Shown: piece by piece, positions 9,160 through 18,809 of the stretch
Layout of the letters: every line of letters starts with the position of its first letter
Numbering within the stretch: position 1 is the first letter of the stretch
Source of the DNA: Spirochaetales bacterium
GTDB taxonomy: Bacteria > Spirochaetota > Spirochaetia > JABEVK01
Direction: 5' to 3'
DNA: 64,000 nucleotides
Assembly: GCA_947478845.1 (NCBI GenBank)
Contig: CANJXC010000004.1
Span: forward strand, 124,001 to 188,000
Notes under the pieces: model-generated
Databases searched by the model: none
The model's input: only the letters and a program-made list of their open reading frames with translations
Told to the model about the DNA's origin: nothing
Program-made: the position numbers and the translations under genes

Positions 9160-9579
9160 ATGGGCTCCCGTCGCCAGGCCCGTATCCTAGCTTTCCAAAG
9201 TCTTTTCAGCCAGGACTTGAATCCCCAATCTCTCGAGAAACTTCTGACGTTAGGATGGATGGAACCCGAGGAACACACCGACCTCGAGCCTGATGTTGTG
9301 TTCTTCACTCGGTTTCTCATTTCTGGCACTCTGGAACATTGGGAGGAAATCAACACGGTTATCGAAGGACTTTTGCGAAACTGGGACTTTAACAGGGTGG
9401 GCAAAGTTGATCTGTGTATTCTTCGGATTTCAGTTTTCCAGATGCTTTTTGTTAAGGACATACCCGTCAAGGTGGTAATCGATGAGGCCATAGACATCGC
9501 CAAAAGGTTTGCCTCCGACGATTCATACCGTTTTATCAATGGGGTTTTGGATGGACTTCGCAAAGAGCGGGGCTTGTAG
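9160..9579 (+). CDS. nusB: Transcription antitermination factor NusB
   Basis: All-helical RNA-binding protein that joins NusE/S10 at boxA for rRNA antitermination. The 139-residue sequence opens with GSRRQARILAFQSLF and contains the conserved KVDLCILRISVFQMLF and VVIDEAIDIAKRFASDDSYRFINGVLDGL blocks typical of NusB. Starts 1 nt after the stop of the SurA-like gene, and a membrane TPR gene follows after 5 nt, so it sits in one transcript with them. Confidence 0.95.
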   Translation: MGSRRQARILAFQSLFSQDLNPQSLEKLLTLGWMEPEEHTDLEPDVVFFTRFLISGTLEHWEEINTVIEGLLRNWDFNRVGKVDLCILRISVFQMLFVKDIPVKVVIDEAIDIAKRFASDDSYRFINGVLDGLRKERGL

Positions 9580-9584
9580 CAGCA

Positions 9585-11330
9585 ATGCGGAACTTCCTGC
9601 GCGTCGTACGCTGGCTTATCCTCGCCGGTGCTTTGGCCGTAGGCGGTTGGTGGGCTTGGCCTTTGGTTTTTCCCACCCAACCTCCGGGATTCCTTTCGCG
9701 GTTGGCCAAAGCCGACTCAGCGCTGCAACAGGGTCGGCCTGAGGCTGCCCGCAAGGCTCTCGAGCCTTGGCCCGAAGGAATCTCTGCGGGTCAGTGGGCT
9801 CAGTGGGAAAAACGAATTCATAGCCTCGCTGTGCTCACAAAGGACTGGAAATGGGCAGAGTCGGGCGCGCGAAAGGCGCTGGAGCAGTTTCCTGGAAACC
9901 CAGACCTAGGAGCCTTTCTGACGTGGGTCCTGCTAAAAAGCGGACGTCCGGCTGAAGGTTTGACCATCGCAGAAAAGACACTTCTTGGAACTGCTTGGGA
10001 ACCGCTTCTGGTTCAGGCCCGGGTTGAAAACGGTCTGTTCAAATCAGGGGTTACCTCCGACGGTTGGGCAACCCTGAGTGTGGCGCTAGCTTCACCCGAA
10101 GGTGGCAGCCCCGAACTTTATGAAAAAATCCTTGGTCTTGCTCCTGAAGCGCTGCTCAAAAAAAACGCACTGCTGGAAGCCCTTTCTGTGGGCCGGGTGG
10201 ATATGGCCAGAAAGTATCTTGATTCGTTGACTGAGAATCAGCGGAATCAACCCCCTTTCGACCGGCTGCAAGCCTATATGGCTTACGACCAGGAAGACTG
10301 GCTTAGGTCGGCTGCGCTCCTGAGAAACTTGGGCGCATCGGACGGCTCCACCTATCAAGTTCTAGCTGATGTGTATCTGCATCTCCAAGAGTTTGAGCAG
10401 GCACGAATTATTTATGACCAAATGCTCGCTGACGCCACTGATCCGAAAGCTATACCGGCTTCTCTCTACCTTAACCGGGCTACCATCGCCCTTATCCAGA
10501 AAGACCCGGGTACGGCTTTGGCACTCCTCAATAGGGCGCTTCTTTCTAGCGGGCAGGATACGACTGGTATTAATCAGATTCGTCTTCTCCTGTTGGAGGC
10601 ACGTCAGGCTCTTGGCGAAGATGCTGAGGTCCGCCTTCAGCTTGACAAAGTTCTTGGCAACGGCGAAGAAAGTGCATTCCAACTTGAAGCTGAGCTCCTC
10701 AAATACCGACTTTTCCCCCAGATGCTGTCGTTGCCCAGACTTTGGTCGTTGATGCATCGGCATCCGGACTATCCACCTTTGGTGGAACGTTTGGTGTGGC
10801 TGTTGATACAGCAAAAGGACTTTTCAGGTGCCCAACGAGCTCTTGATCTGTTTCAAGCAAAGTTAGACCGCTCGAAGGAGCCACCTTGGTGGTCCCTGCA
10901 TTACCAAAGCTTACTGCTGGCGCTTCAGAACCAGTTTGCCGGATCAATTTTGGCTTTGGAAAAGATTCCGGCACAGTGGAGAGATACCTCCTATTACACC
11001 AATCTTGCTTTGGTACAGACTGTCCGTTCGCGGCAAGTCGAGGAAGAGTCAAAGACAGTTCTCCTCAATGGTGCGCTCGAGTCTGATACCAAAGCACTTG
11101 ACCTCGTTTCTGCTGGTAAAGGGAGTGAAGAACTGTCACTTCGTTCCCGGCTTTTGGCCCACCGCGGTCTTGTAACTTGGTCGTTAGTACCCTACCAAAA
11201 GCCTTCTTCCCGAAAAAAATGGAAAGAGCTTGCTCTAGAAGACCTTCGCAAGGCGGTTCAACTTGACCCAGAAAACCTGAGGGCGGCCTTCCTTCTCCGG
11301 CAGGCCGCATCAACTCAGGATGCTCCATGA
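9585..11330 (+). CDS. Membrane-anchored TPR protein
   Basis: A 581-residue protein with one N-terminal membrane segment (about residues 8-30, LILAGALAVGGWWAWPLVF) and then an extended helical repeat region. TPR-like units are visible around residues 40-130 and 235-300, and a final one near 540-575 (LALEDLRKAVQLDPENLRAAFLL). The bulk should face the periplasm. No enzymatic motif is seen and I do not recognise an orthologue of known function. Weak ribosome binding site; placed between nusB and map with a 4-nt overlap at its end, so it is probably part of the same operon. Confidence 0.8.
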   Translation: MRNFLRVVRWLILAGALAVGGWWAWPLVFPTQPPGFLSRLAKADSALQQGRPEAARKALEPWPEGISAGQWAQWEKRIHSLAVLTKDWKWAESGARKALEQFPGNPDLGAFLTWVLLKSGRPAEGLTIAEKTLLGTAWEPLLVQARVENGLFKSGVTSDGWATLSVALASPEGGSPELYEKILGLAPEALLKKNALLEALSVGRVDMARKYLDSLTENQRNQPPFDRLQAYMAYDQEDWLRSAALLRNLGASDGSTYQVLADVYLHLQEFEQARIIYDQMLADATDPKAIPASLYLNRATIALIQKDPGTALALLNRALLSSGQDTTGINQIRLLLLEARQALGEDAEVRLQLDKVLGNGEESAFQLEAELLKYRLFPQMLSLPRLWSLMHRHPDYPPLVERLVWLLIQQKDFSGAQRALDLFQAKLDRSKEPPWWSLHYQSLLLALQNQFAGSILALEKIPAQWRDTSYYTNLALVQTVRSRQVEEESKTVLLNGALESDTKALDLVSAGKGSEELSLRSRLLAHRGLVTWSLVPYQKPSSRKKWKELALEDLRKAVQLDPENLRAAFLLRQAASTQDAP

Positions 11331-12076
11331 TCAAACTGAAAAACACCGAGCAAGTTGGCCGCATCCGTGAATCCTGCCGCCTGTTGGCAGCGATGTTCCA
11401 GGCTATCCGTCCCATGGTGGTGGAAGGCATCACCACTTTGGAATTGGACGCTTGGGCTGAGGACTTCATCCGCAAGGCGGGAGGAAAACCGGCCTTCAAG
11501 GGCTACATGGGCTTTCCCCGGACCCTGTGTATATCCATTAACGAAGAGGTCATCCATGGAATTCCAAAGGATCGTCGAGTGCGCACCGGAGACCTGGTGA
11601 GCGTAGATTGTGGGATTGATCTCAAGGGTTACTTTTCTGATATGGCTATTACTTTGCCCGTTGGTCCTGTAACCGAGACCGAAAACCTCCTCCTGACGGC
11701 AACCCGGGCCAGCCTTGATTCTGCCGTCCAGGCCATCCGTCACGGGGGGCGGGTGAGGGACGTGGCGCAGGCTGTGTCTGAGGTGATCAAACCTCACCGT
11801 TTTGGCATAGTGCACCAGTACTGTGGGCATGGTGTCGGTTTCAGTCAGCACGAGGAACCCCAGGTGCCCAACGCTCCTTCCCTAGGTCCGAATCCCCGTT
11901 TTGTGGCGGGCATGGTGCTTGCTGTCGAACCGATGATCAACCTTGGAAAAGCGGAGGTACGGGTGCTCAGTGACGAATGGACCGTAGTCACCGTCGACAA
12001 GAAAAAATCGGCCCACTTTGAGCACACAGTGGCAGTTTGGGAAGATCGCACCGAAATCCTGACCCTTACCGACTGA
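11327..12076 (+). CDS. map: Methionine aminopeptidase, type I
   Basis: Removes the initiator methionine from nascent proteins. The 249-residue length matches the minimal type I enzyme, without an N-terminal SH3-ligand extension. The metal ligands are all in place: Asp in SVDCGID, Asp in YFSDMAIT, His in GHGVG, Glu in AVEPM and Glu in FEHTV. The start overlaps the preceding stop as ATGA. Confidence 0.97.
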   Translation: MIKLKNTEQVGRIRESCRLLAAMFQAIRPMVVEGITTLELDAWAEDFIRKAGGKPAFKGYMGFPRTLCISINEEVIHGIPKDRRVRTGDLVSVDCGIDLKGYFSDMAITLPVGPVTETENLLLTATRASLDSAVQAIRHGGRVRDVAQAVSEVIKPHRFGIVHQYCGHGVGFSQHEEPQVPNAPSLGPNPRFVAGMVLAVEPMINLGKAEVRVLSDEWTVVTVDKKKSAHFEHTVAVWEDRTEILTLTD

Positions 12077-12098
12077 CCTTAGTGTAACCATTAGTCCG

Positions 12099-12125
12099 CT
12101 CTGCGTTTTTCCATGCAGAGATTTT
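12099..12125 (+). terminator. Possible weak terminator after map
   Basis: CTCTGC and GCAGAG form a 6-bp stem with a 10-nt loop, followed by ATTTTC. The stem is short and the U tract poor, so read-through into the protease gene is likely. Confidence 0.35.
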
Positions 12126-12139
12126 CAAGGAGTTGAGTC

Positions 12140-13684
12140 ATGAGTATGAAATCGTTTTGGAGTTCGCGTAAAGTACTGGTTTTCAATCTCGTTCTGGCCG
12201 GAATGACTACCGGCTTTGCCCTCGCCGTTGGGGTTCTTGCCTTCAACGGTACTTGGACACCACAGAAAACCGCCTACGCGGAGAACAAGCCGATTGTCGT
12301 TCCAGCGAGCTTGTTCGAAATGCAGAATACGTTCCGCACCATCGCCAAGACGGTTCTGCCGTCGGTTGTGGAAATCAAAACCCAATCCGATGTTGCCAAC
12401 AACCAAATCAGTCCGATAAACCCTAATCAGCAACCCTTCGATTTCTTCTTTGGTCCCAACACGACTCCAGAGACGCCGCAGACGCCAAATCAGACTCCTA
12501 ATCCTAACCCTCGTGCGCCAAAGATACCTAAGGGCCAGAGGTCAGAGGGTTTAGGCTCGGGCATTATGGTGGAGCGACAAGGAGATAAAGTTTTTGTTTT
12601 GACCAACAATCATGTAGTAGAGGGTTCAAACAAAATTGTGGTCAAACTGTCGGACCAGCGGGAATACGACGCGACCCTGGTAGGTACCGATGTCCGCCGC
12701 GACCTGGCGATGGTGTTTATCACGACCAAAGAGAACGACCTCAGCCTCATCAAGCTTGGCGATTCAGACGAGTTGCAGGTGGGAGACTGGGTCCTCGCCA
12801 TAGGTAACCCGCTAGGCCTTGAGTTCACAGTCACTTCGGGCATCGTAAGTGCTTTGGGTCGGCAAGGTGGTCCCGACGATTCGGTCAATATTAACAACTA
12901 TATTCAAACCGATGCCTCCATCAATCGTGGTAATTCAGGAGGTGCACTCGTCAATTTGAAAGGCGAGCTGATCGGGATCAATACCTGGATCGCATCACCT
13001 AACGGAGCCAGCGTGGGACTAGGCTTCGCCATTCCCGTGAACAACGCGAAGAAGCCGGTCAAGGACTTCATATCCAAGGGAACTGTCCAGTATGGCTGGC
13101 TCGGAGCCTCGGTGACCGACATCGACAAGCAACTGCTGAAGGATCTGAAAGTTCCTGGATCCAAGGGTTCTTTTATCCCCCACGTTTTCAAGGGCTCTCC
13201 CGCCGACAAAGCGGGAATCTTGCCGGGAGATTTTGTGACGGCCATCAACGGCAAGGAAATCGCCGACACAAATGCTCTCGTTCAAACCGTGGGAGACCTT
13301 CCTGCCGGGCAAAGCGCTGAGTTCTCCCTCATCCGTGATGGTAGTGTTGTGAAAAAAACCGTGACCATTGACCCACGACCGAAAGAAACCGACGTAAAGG
13401 GTCTCAAGCTCTGGCCAGGTTTTGCTGTGAGCGTGCTGACTCCGGAGCTGAGAGATCAGCTCGACCTGTCACCTTCGGCTGATGGTCTTTTGATTTCTCA
13501 AGTCGAAAGCCGTTCAACGGCTGACATCGCCGGCCTTAAGGCCGGCGATCTTCTCAAAGCTGTCAACGGCAAGGCCCTTTCTTCGGTCTCTGAGTTCTAC
13601 AGGGCCCTAAACAGCAGCAATGGAGAGATCAAACTCAATTTCACCCGTGAAGGGGTTGAGTTAAGTATCGGCGTCTCCCGATAA
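12140..13684 (+). CDS. HtrA/Deg-family serine protease with two PDZ domains
   Basis: Periplasmic quality-control protease of 514 residues. An uncleaved-looking N-terminal membrane anchor (about residues 13-36) is followed by a proline/asparagine-rich linker (about 90-130), the trypsin-like domain with catalytic His158 (TNNHVVEG), Asp188 (RRDLAMV) and Ser266 (RGNSGGAL), and two PDZ domains (about 300-395 and 425-510). This is the DegP/DegQ domain order. Start ATG is preceded by CAAGGAG. The low-complexity linker before the protease domain would be a flexible spacer from the membrane. Confidence 0.94.
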   Translation: MSMKSFWSSRKVLVFNLVLAGMTTGFALAVGVLAFNGTWTPQKTAYAENKPIVVPASLFEMQNTFRTIAKTVLPSVVEIKTQSDVANNQISPINPNQQPFDFFFGPNTTPETPQTPNQTPNPNPRAPKIPKGQRSEGLGSGIMVERQGDKVFVLTNNHVVEGSNKIVVKLSDQREYDATLVGTDVRRDLAMVFITTKENDLSLIKLGDSDELQVGDWVLAIGNPLGLEFTVTSGIVSALGRQGGPDDSVNINNYIQTDASINRGNSGGALVNLKGELIGINTWIASPNGASVGLGFAIPVNNAKKPVKDFISKGTVQYGWLGASVTDIDKQLLKDLKVPGSKGSFIPHVFKGSPADKAGILPGDFVTAINGKEIADTNALVQTVGDLPAGQSAEFSLIRDGSVVKKTVTIDPRPKETDVKGLKLWPGFAVSVLTPELRDQLDLSPSADGLLISQVESRSTADIAGLKAGDLLKAVNGKALSSVSEFYRALNSSNGEIKLNFTREGVELSIGVSR

Positions 13685-13685
13685 T
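13656..13685 (+). promoter_or_regulatory. Possible promoter of the phosphoribosyltransferase gene
   Basis: TTGAGT (13656-13661), an 18-nt spacer and GATAAT (13680-13685), overlapping the htrA stop. The -10 ends 7 nt before the next ATG, so a transcript would begin at or next to the start codon. The purine run before the ATG is only 1 nt away, too close for a Shine-Dalgarno. Confidence 0.4.
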
Positions 13686-13692
13686 AGGGGGT

Positions 13693-14295
13693 ATGAGCAA
13701 AGAGTTTATTCCCTATGACGAGGTTCGCGACAACGCGTTGAAACTGGGCCGGGAAATTGCCCGGTCAGGTTTCATTCCTGACGTCATTTACGTTTCTCTG
13801 AGAGGGGGTGCGTACTTGGGGAATATTCTCTCTGAGTATTTCAAGGTCCTCAGGAAGGGCAAACGCCCTGTTTTTTACGCGGCGGTGGTGGCCCATTCCT
13901 ATCAGGACGTGCAGCAACGAACAACCGTGAGGGTTGATGGCTGGACCTATGCCCCAGAATACCTGCGCTCGGGGGACAAAGTGCTCTTCGTAGATGATAT
14001 TTTCGATACGGGTAGGACGATCAATGCTCTTGTCAACATCATCCTCGAGCGCGGTTTGCCGCGCAAGGACATCAAGATCGCCGTCCATGACTACAAGGAC
14101 TTCCAAGACTCACCACCATTGCCCATAATTCCTGATTTTTACTGTAGAAAGCACACCCTGCAAGACCGTGCACACGACCTTTGGATCCACTACTTGAGCC
14201 ACGAACTCGTTGGATTGTCACCCCAAGAGCGGCAAACCTACTACATTAAGGGTAACCCGGACATGGCCGAAGTCATGTCCGTTTTTGACCTATGA
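13693..14295 (+). CDS. Purine-type phosphoribosyltransferase
   Basis: A 200-residue type I phosphoribosyltransferase. The PRPP-binding loop VLFVDDIFDTGRT is at about residues 97-109 and a second loop is formed by VSLRGGAYLGNIL near residue 40. Overall layout resembles hypoxanthine/xanthine-guanine phosphoribosyltransferases, which salvage free purine bases to nucleotides, but the base-specificity hood region is not clear enough to choose a substrate. The N-terminal stretch EFIPYDEVRDNALKLGREI is like archaeal-type Gpt/Hpt proteins. It overlaps the next gene by 4 nt although that gene encodes an unrelated secreted protein. Confidence 0.85.
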   Translation: MSKEFIPYDEVRDNALKLGREIARSGFIPDVIYVSLRGGAYLGNILSEYFKVLRKGKRPVFYAAVVAHSYQDVQQRTTVRVDGWTYAPEYLRSGDKVLFVDDIFDTGRTINALVNIILERGLPRKDIKIAVHDYKDFQDSPPLPIIPDFYCRKHTLQDRAHDLWIHYLSHELVGLSPQERQTYYIKGNPDMAEVMSVFDL

Positions 14296-17200
14296 GGATT
14301 TGCGTCGCAATGGCTCTGTTCGTCTCTGTTTTGCAACTTTGGGCAGTTGGTGCCGACCTTAATTTGGTGCCGAATCCACTTCCAGGGGTCTACGCTGAAT
14401 CGGTCGCCGTGAGCCTCGCGAACGTTGCCGATCTGACCGTAAAATACCGATTCTTGGAAAGTCCTGGTGAAGTTTATCTGCCATGGACCGATTCCCTTCT
14501 CCTTTCGGCTCTTCCTGGCGAGTCGCGGGTCTACACACTGCGTCTACAGACCACGAATGCGGCCGGGGAGAGCCTTACCAAGGACTACCAATACTCGATC
14601 GTGAGACCTTCTCCCGTATTGCCATCGGTCACGCCTTCACCAGGTCTTTACACGCGACCGGTCACTATTGAGGCTTCGCTTCCGCAAGGCACTGGTGTTT
14701 GGCTTGATGGCAAGGAAGTTTCCTTTCCTTTATTCCTGCCTGGGGTCATCGGGGAGCGGGTCACCTACCGCCTTGATCTCACTGCCTTTTCGGCCAAGGA
14801 ACCCTCCTATTCCCCGTGGCTGTTTGTTGTCGATTTAAGAGGCCAGACTGCGGCATCTCTGGATATACTCAGCCCCTTGCCCGGAAACTGGGCCAACCGT
14901 CAGACTCTAGCGCTCAGTTTTCAAGGACTAGACCGCGTTTACTGGTCCTGGGGCAACCAAGTCGACCTGAACAATGCCGTAGAGTACCGGGCTCCCTTTA
15001 CGCTTGGCCGTTCGGGAGCCTTGGCAATTACGGTATGGGGCTTAGCGAAGGGTTCTGGTGCTCTCCAATCCAAGACGGTCAATTGGACCAATGGTGATCT
15101 GACCTTCGAAGGGGCAGGGTTTCCTGAACCGGGAGTCACTAGTCAGCCACTGACCTTTCCGGCGCATGCGGACTGGGACTGGAGTCTTGACGAAGGCAGA
15201 ACTTGGAGGCCTCTTGATACCACCCGAGTAGAACCAACACTGTCCAAAAGCCTCAAAGTCCTTACCGTGCAGGGCCGTGATCCTGCCAGAACAGGGGTGT
15301 GGAGAGGACTCTACTGGATGGATACCCGCCAGTCGTCGCAACCCTTGGCAGAATATTGGGGTGGCTGGAATCCACGACTTTCATTTAGTGGTGCCGCTGA
15401 GGCCTGGCATACGGCAGAATGGAAGAGTTCCGACGGCAAAACGTTTGTGTCAGAAGCGTTATGGGGTCCTTCTGGTTCCTGGAAAATTCCTGATGGAATT
15501 GTGTCTGCTACCATTACCGGCCATCTTGTGAACGGACAGACAACTTTTTCGTCCCTGCGTGAGTTTCCAGAAAGTGGATGGATTCGCCCAGAGTGGGAGC
15601 CGTGGAACGCTGGTGGGATAATGACCAGCAAGACGGATCTGCCCATTGGGGGCCGTTTGATTCCGCGTCCCGGATTCCAGGCAGTCTATGAGATCGGTTC
15701 TGAACGTGGACTACCCGAGCCTGGAAGGCGCTCTGCGTTGCTTGCAGGACCTTTGTTTCCGCAAGTACCGCTCGGAGCCGACCGGATTTTTTACGTTCGT
15801 TTTGCTTGGCGTGACGACTCAGGGGCCGTAGGGCCTCCCACCTCGGCTATACCGCTACGAGTAGATCACCTCCCACCTTCTGTTCCCCAAGTTGTGATCA
15901 GCGGAACACGACTGGACCTGAAAAGTGAGGATACCGACCTAGGAACCAGCATTTTGTATGCGATTTCCAAGGAGCCTGTGCGCGATACCGAAGCTTTAGT
16001 ATTTGGGTTATGGAAGCCAGCGGAGTTGGCTGGGATTTCCGCTGAGAGCTCAGCCTGGTTGCACGCGCGGGCTCAGGACGCTGCGGGAAATCAAAGTTCG
16101 CCACTACTTAATTGGCCTCTCGGTGAAGCGACTGCCACTGACTGGAGGGGGCTTGTCTTTGGTGCTCCGGTGGCCGGAAGTCGGCAGGCCTTGGCCGACA
16201 ACTCGGTTCTGCCTCTTAGCCGCGTAGCGCTTCAACCCGCGGTGGGGCCTTCAACCGGTTGGTTCGCTATGGTTACCGATGAAAGTGATTTGCCTGGCAA
16301 CTGGAGCACTTCGCTTTTACCGGTCAGTGGTCCGCTTGTTGTGTCAATAAAACCCGGTGAACGCCGAAGCTTCTCCACGTGGTGGAACCTGAAGTCCGGA
16401 GGCAAATGGCAGTGGGATAAGCCACGAAAAGTAGGATTGACCTTGGATCAAGGTGCTCCACTTCTTCCGAAAGTCAGTCTTTCGGCACTTCAAACCGTAG
16501 TACGTGAGGCATGGACCCTTACCGCTTCTCCGTCGCAAACCGGCGACAAACTGACCTACACCCTGACTAAAGATGGAAGCGCGCCTCCTAATCCACTGGA
16601 CCGGGAGGGACTGGCGTGGCAAGGCCCGTTGGTCTTGGACGTGCCCGACGGGCAGAAAGGTACCTTCCGATGGCGTTTAGGTGTGACCTCTGTCTCGGGA
16701 CTGTCGCGCGAGTGGCCGGAAGCTGGAACCGTTATCGTCGATAAAACGACTCCAGCCGCTGTTTTTCCGGGCCTTGAGTTCTTTACCTATCAGACTCGTG
16801 CTCTCAAGGTGCCGCTTGAATCTGAGATTCCCTTGCGTTATACCCTGACGTTAGACGGTTCGACTCCCGGAGTACCTGACCTCAAGGCAGCCAAGGTGAC
16901 CGGCGGTTTACTCGAGTTTCCTGGGACTACCGGCAAGCAGAGCCTATATCGGTTCCGACTGCGACCCTATTCGGCTTCGGGAACCCCGGGGCCCACGAGC
17001 GACGTCTATAGCATTCTGATCGACCTGACGGCTCCCTCTTCCGACGCCCGCGTGTCGGCTGTTTCGGGTTCTTTCGATCTTCAGGGGTTGCCTGAGGGTG
17101 GACTGAGCGCGAAGCCTGTTCGACTTAAGCTCAAAGCACCTTGGGGACAACCCCGTTACGAACTCGTTGAGGGTGAAGCCAATGTTCACCCTGTGGAAAG

Positions 17201-18803
17201 TAACTCCTCTAACTTTCCTGAGGTACTGACGTTGGATGGTGTTGATGGCGGTGATCGCCAATACACTCTAGCCGTAAGGAGCTTTTCGGAAGAAGGAAGG
17301 CCATTGACGCCAGAGCAACGATGGACGGTGCGTGTCGACCGAAGTGCCCCTTTGGCTCCAGTTCTCGATCTGACTGCCGACAAAAAGGAGCCGGTGGCGC
17401 TAGTGAAGGGGAGCACTGCTTCACCTTCGAGCGAAGAGACCCTTGAGGTCCGCTGGCAATGGACGAGCTTTCCCAGCGGGAACGGTTTGACCGACTGGAG
17501 AGACATCGGTGGTGGAGATCTACGATTCACAGCACCTGGAGGCAATCTCACCCGTCTTACTGTGGAAGCCCGAGTACGCGACTTAGCCGGAAATATAAGC
17601 CCAATCGTGAAGAAAAGCTTAATACTCGACCAAAACGTAGTTTATGCCTCGAGCAGTGCCCTGGGAAGTGGGGATGGTTCCCGTGAACATCCATTGGCTT
17701 CGTTGAGTTCGGCTGTTGCCAAGATGCGGGCAGAAGGCCGCAAGATTCTGCTTCTTGTTCGAGGTACCTATTTTTTACAAGCTCCTCAGGATTGGACGAA
17801 CTTGACCGTCTGGGGAGGCCTCTCCGAAGTATTGTGGGATCAAACCCTGACGCCGGGTCGTTCTTTGGTCGCTTCGGGCAAAGGCTTTGTAGGAAACTCG
17901 TTACTAGAGCTTTCTGAAGGAACACTTGAGTTACACCGCCTTGATCTGGCAAACGCCGGTGAGAAGCTCGAGTCGTTGGTAACAAGTTTAAAGACGAGGG
18001 TCGTTCTCGACCAGACTGACTGGCAATCGCAGGGAACGCCGGTTGGCTGGCGGCAAACGCGGGGAAGCCTAGAAATCGGCGGAATGACCGCGCTTTGGGA
18101 ATCCAGTCTTCAGGGCGAGCTTCTCGAACTCAATGATGTTGATTTTCGAGTTAACGATGCCCGTTGGACGGTGCAAGGATGTCAGGATTTGAGGTTGGTT
18201 TCTCTGACCGGCTCGCGCGCATTCGTCAGCGAGCTTTCGGTCGCGACTCGGAAAGAGATTGGCCTTGACACCTTCCTTTGGGCCAAAGACAGCACAGTCT
18301 CTGGCCACGGATTAAAAGTTCTGGTTGGCGACGGTGCTACCTCAGCTACTGGATTTGTGTTTCAGAACAGCACGGTAGTTTTCTCGGAGGTGGAACTCAG
18401 TTTGTTCGCTGGACGTGCCAATACGGGTTTTCAAATAACGGGTAGTGACGTTGACCTGCAAAGGGTGAGCTTAAAAATTCTGAAGGGTGTCGAGTTCAAT
18501 CAGGGGGTTCGGCTGCAGGACTCCAAGTTCCGTCTGAGTGAAAGCGCTTTTAAGGTTGATGGTGGGAGCTATCAAGGAGGGCTGAGCCAAAACGGGGGCA
18601 AGCTAGAACTGAGAACCAGCTCTGTAACCCTCGCAGGGGGCGGGCTCCAGGCCTTTGGACTTCAGACCCTAGGGGCCTGTGCCAATTACTTGTCGGACAT
18701 GAGCTGGGTTCTAGGCACGAAAACTGTAGGAAAGCCCATTGTGAAGGGCTCGGATTGGACCCCTGACTCCTGGGAGAAAAACTCTACCTCTATCGGGTGG
18801 TAG
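14292..18803 (+). CDS. Very large secreted repeat protein with C-terminal beta-helix
   Basis: A 1503-residue protein with a signal peptide (about residues 1-20). Most of it consists of immunoglobulin-like modules of the chitobiase C-terminal/Fn3-associated type, recognisable from P-x-P-G-x-Y starts and Y-T-L-x-x-D-G-S-x-P motifs (for example near residues 118, 750 and 855). From about residue 1115 a parallel beta-helix of DUF1565 character begins (GSGDGSREHPLASLSSAV, then LLVRGTYFL) and runs to the end with L/V-rich turns. No catalytic residues are evident. Likely surface-exposed or periplasmic and possibly glycan- or surface-binding. It overlaps the upstream gene by 4 nt and ends 6 nt before the convergent regulator gene. 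Confidence 0.8.
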   Translation: MRICVAMALFVSVLQLWAVGADLNLVPNPLPGVYAESVAVSLANVADLTVKYRFLESPGEVYLPWTDSLLLSALPGESRVYTLRLQTTNAAGESLTKDYQYSIVRPSPVLPSVTPSPGLYTRPVTIEASLPQGTGVWLDGKEVSFPLFLPGVIGERVTYRLDLTAFSAKEPSYSPWLFVVDLRGQTAASLDILSPLPGNWANRQTLALSFQGLDRVYWSWGNQVDLNNAVEYRAPFTLGRSGALAITVWGLAKGSGALQSKTVNWTNGDLTFEGAGFPEPGVTSQPLTFPAHADWDWSLDEGRTWRPLDTTRVEPTLSKSLKVLTVQGRDPARTGVWRGLYWMDTRQSSQPLAEYWGGWNPRLSFSGAAEAWHTAEWKSSDGKTFVSEALWGPSGSWKIPDGIVSATITGHLVNGQTTFSSLREFPESGWIRPEWEPWNAGGIMTSKTDLPIGGRLIPRPGFQAVYEIGSERGLPEPGRRSALLAGPLFPQVPLGADRIFYVRFAWRDDSGAVGPPTSAIPLRVDHLPPSVPQVVISGTRLDLKSEDTDLGTSILYAISKEPVRDTEALVFGLWKPAELAGISAESSAWLHARAQDAAGNQSSPLLNWPLGEATATDWRGLVFGAPVAGSRQALADNSVLPLSRVALQPAVGPSTGWFAMVTDESDLPGNWSTSLLPVSGPLVVSIKPGERRSFSTWWNLKSGGKWQWDKPRKVGLTLDQGAPLLPKVSLSALQTVVREAWTLTASPSQTGDKLTYTLTKDGSAPPNPLDREGLAWQGPLVLDVPDGQKGTFRWRLGVTSVSGLSREWPEAGTVIVDKTTPAAVFPGLEFFTYQTRALKVPLESEIPLRYTLTLDGSTPGVPDLKAAKVTGGLLEFPGTTGKQSLYRFRLRPYSASGTPGPTSDVYSILIDLTAPSSDARVSAVSGSFDLQGLPEGGLSAKPVRLKLKAPWGQPRYELVEGEANVHPVESNSSNFPEVLTLDGVDGGDRQYTLAVRSFSEEGRPLTPEQRWTVRVDRSAPLAPVLDLTADKKEPVALVKGSTASPSSEETLEVRWQWTSFPSGNGLTDWRDIGGGDLRFTAPGGNLTRLTVEARVRDLAGNISPIVKKSLILDQNVVYASSSALGSGDGSREHPLASLSSAVAKMRAEGRKILLLVRGTYFLQAPQDWTNLTVWGGLSEVLWDQTLTPGRSLVASGKGFVGNSLLELSEGTLELHRLDLANAGEKLESLVTSLKTRVVLDQTDWQSQGTPVGWRQTRGSLEIGGMTALWESSLQGELLELNDVDFRVNDARWTVQGCQDLRLVSLTGSRAFVSELSVATRKEIGLDTFLWAKDSTVSGHGLKVLVGDGATSATGFVFQNSTVVFSEVELSLFAGRANTGFQITGSDVDLQRVSLKILKGVEFNQGVRLQDSKFRLSESAFKVDGGSYQGGLSQNGGKLELRTSSVTLAGGGLQAFGLQTLGACANYLSDMSWVLGTKTVGKPIVKGSDWTPDSWEKNSTSIGW

Positions 18804-18809
18804 CTCCGG

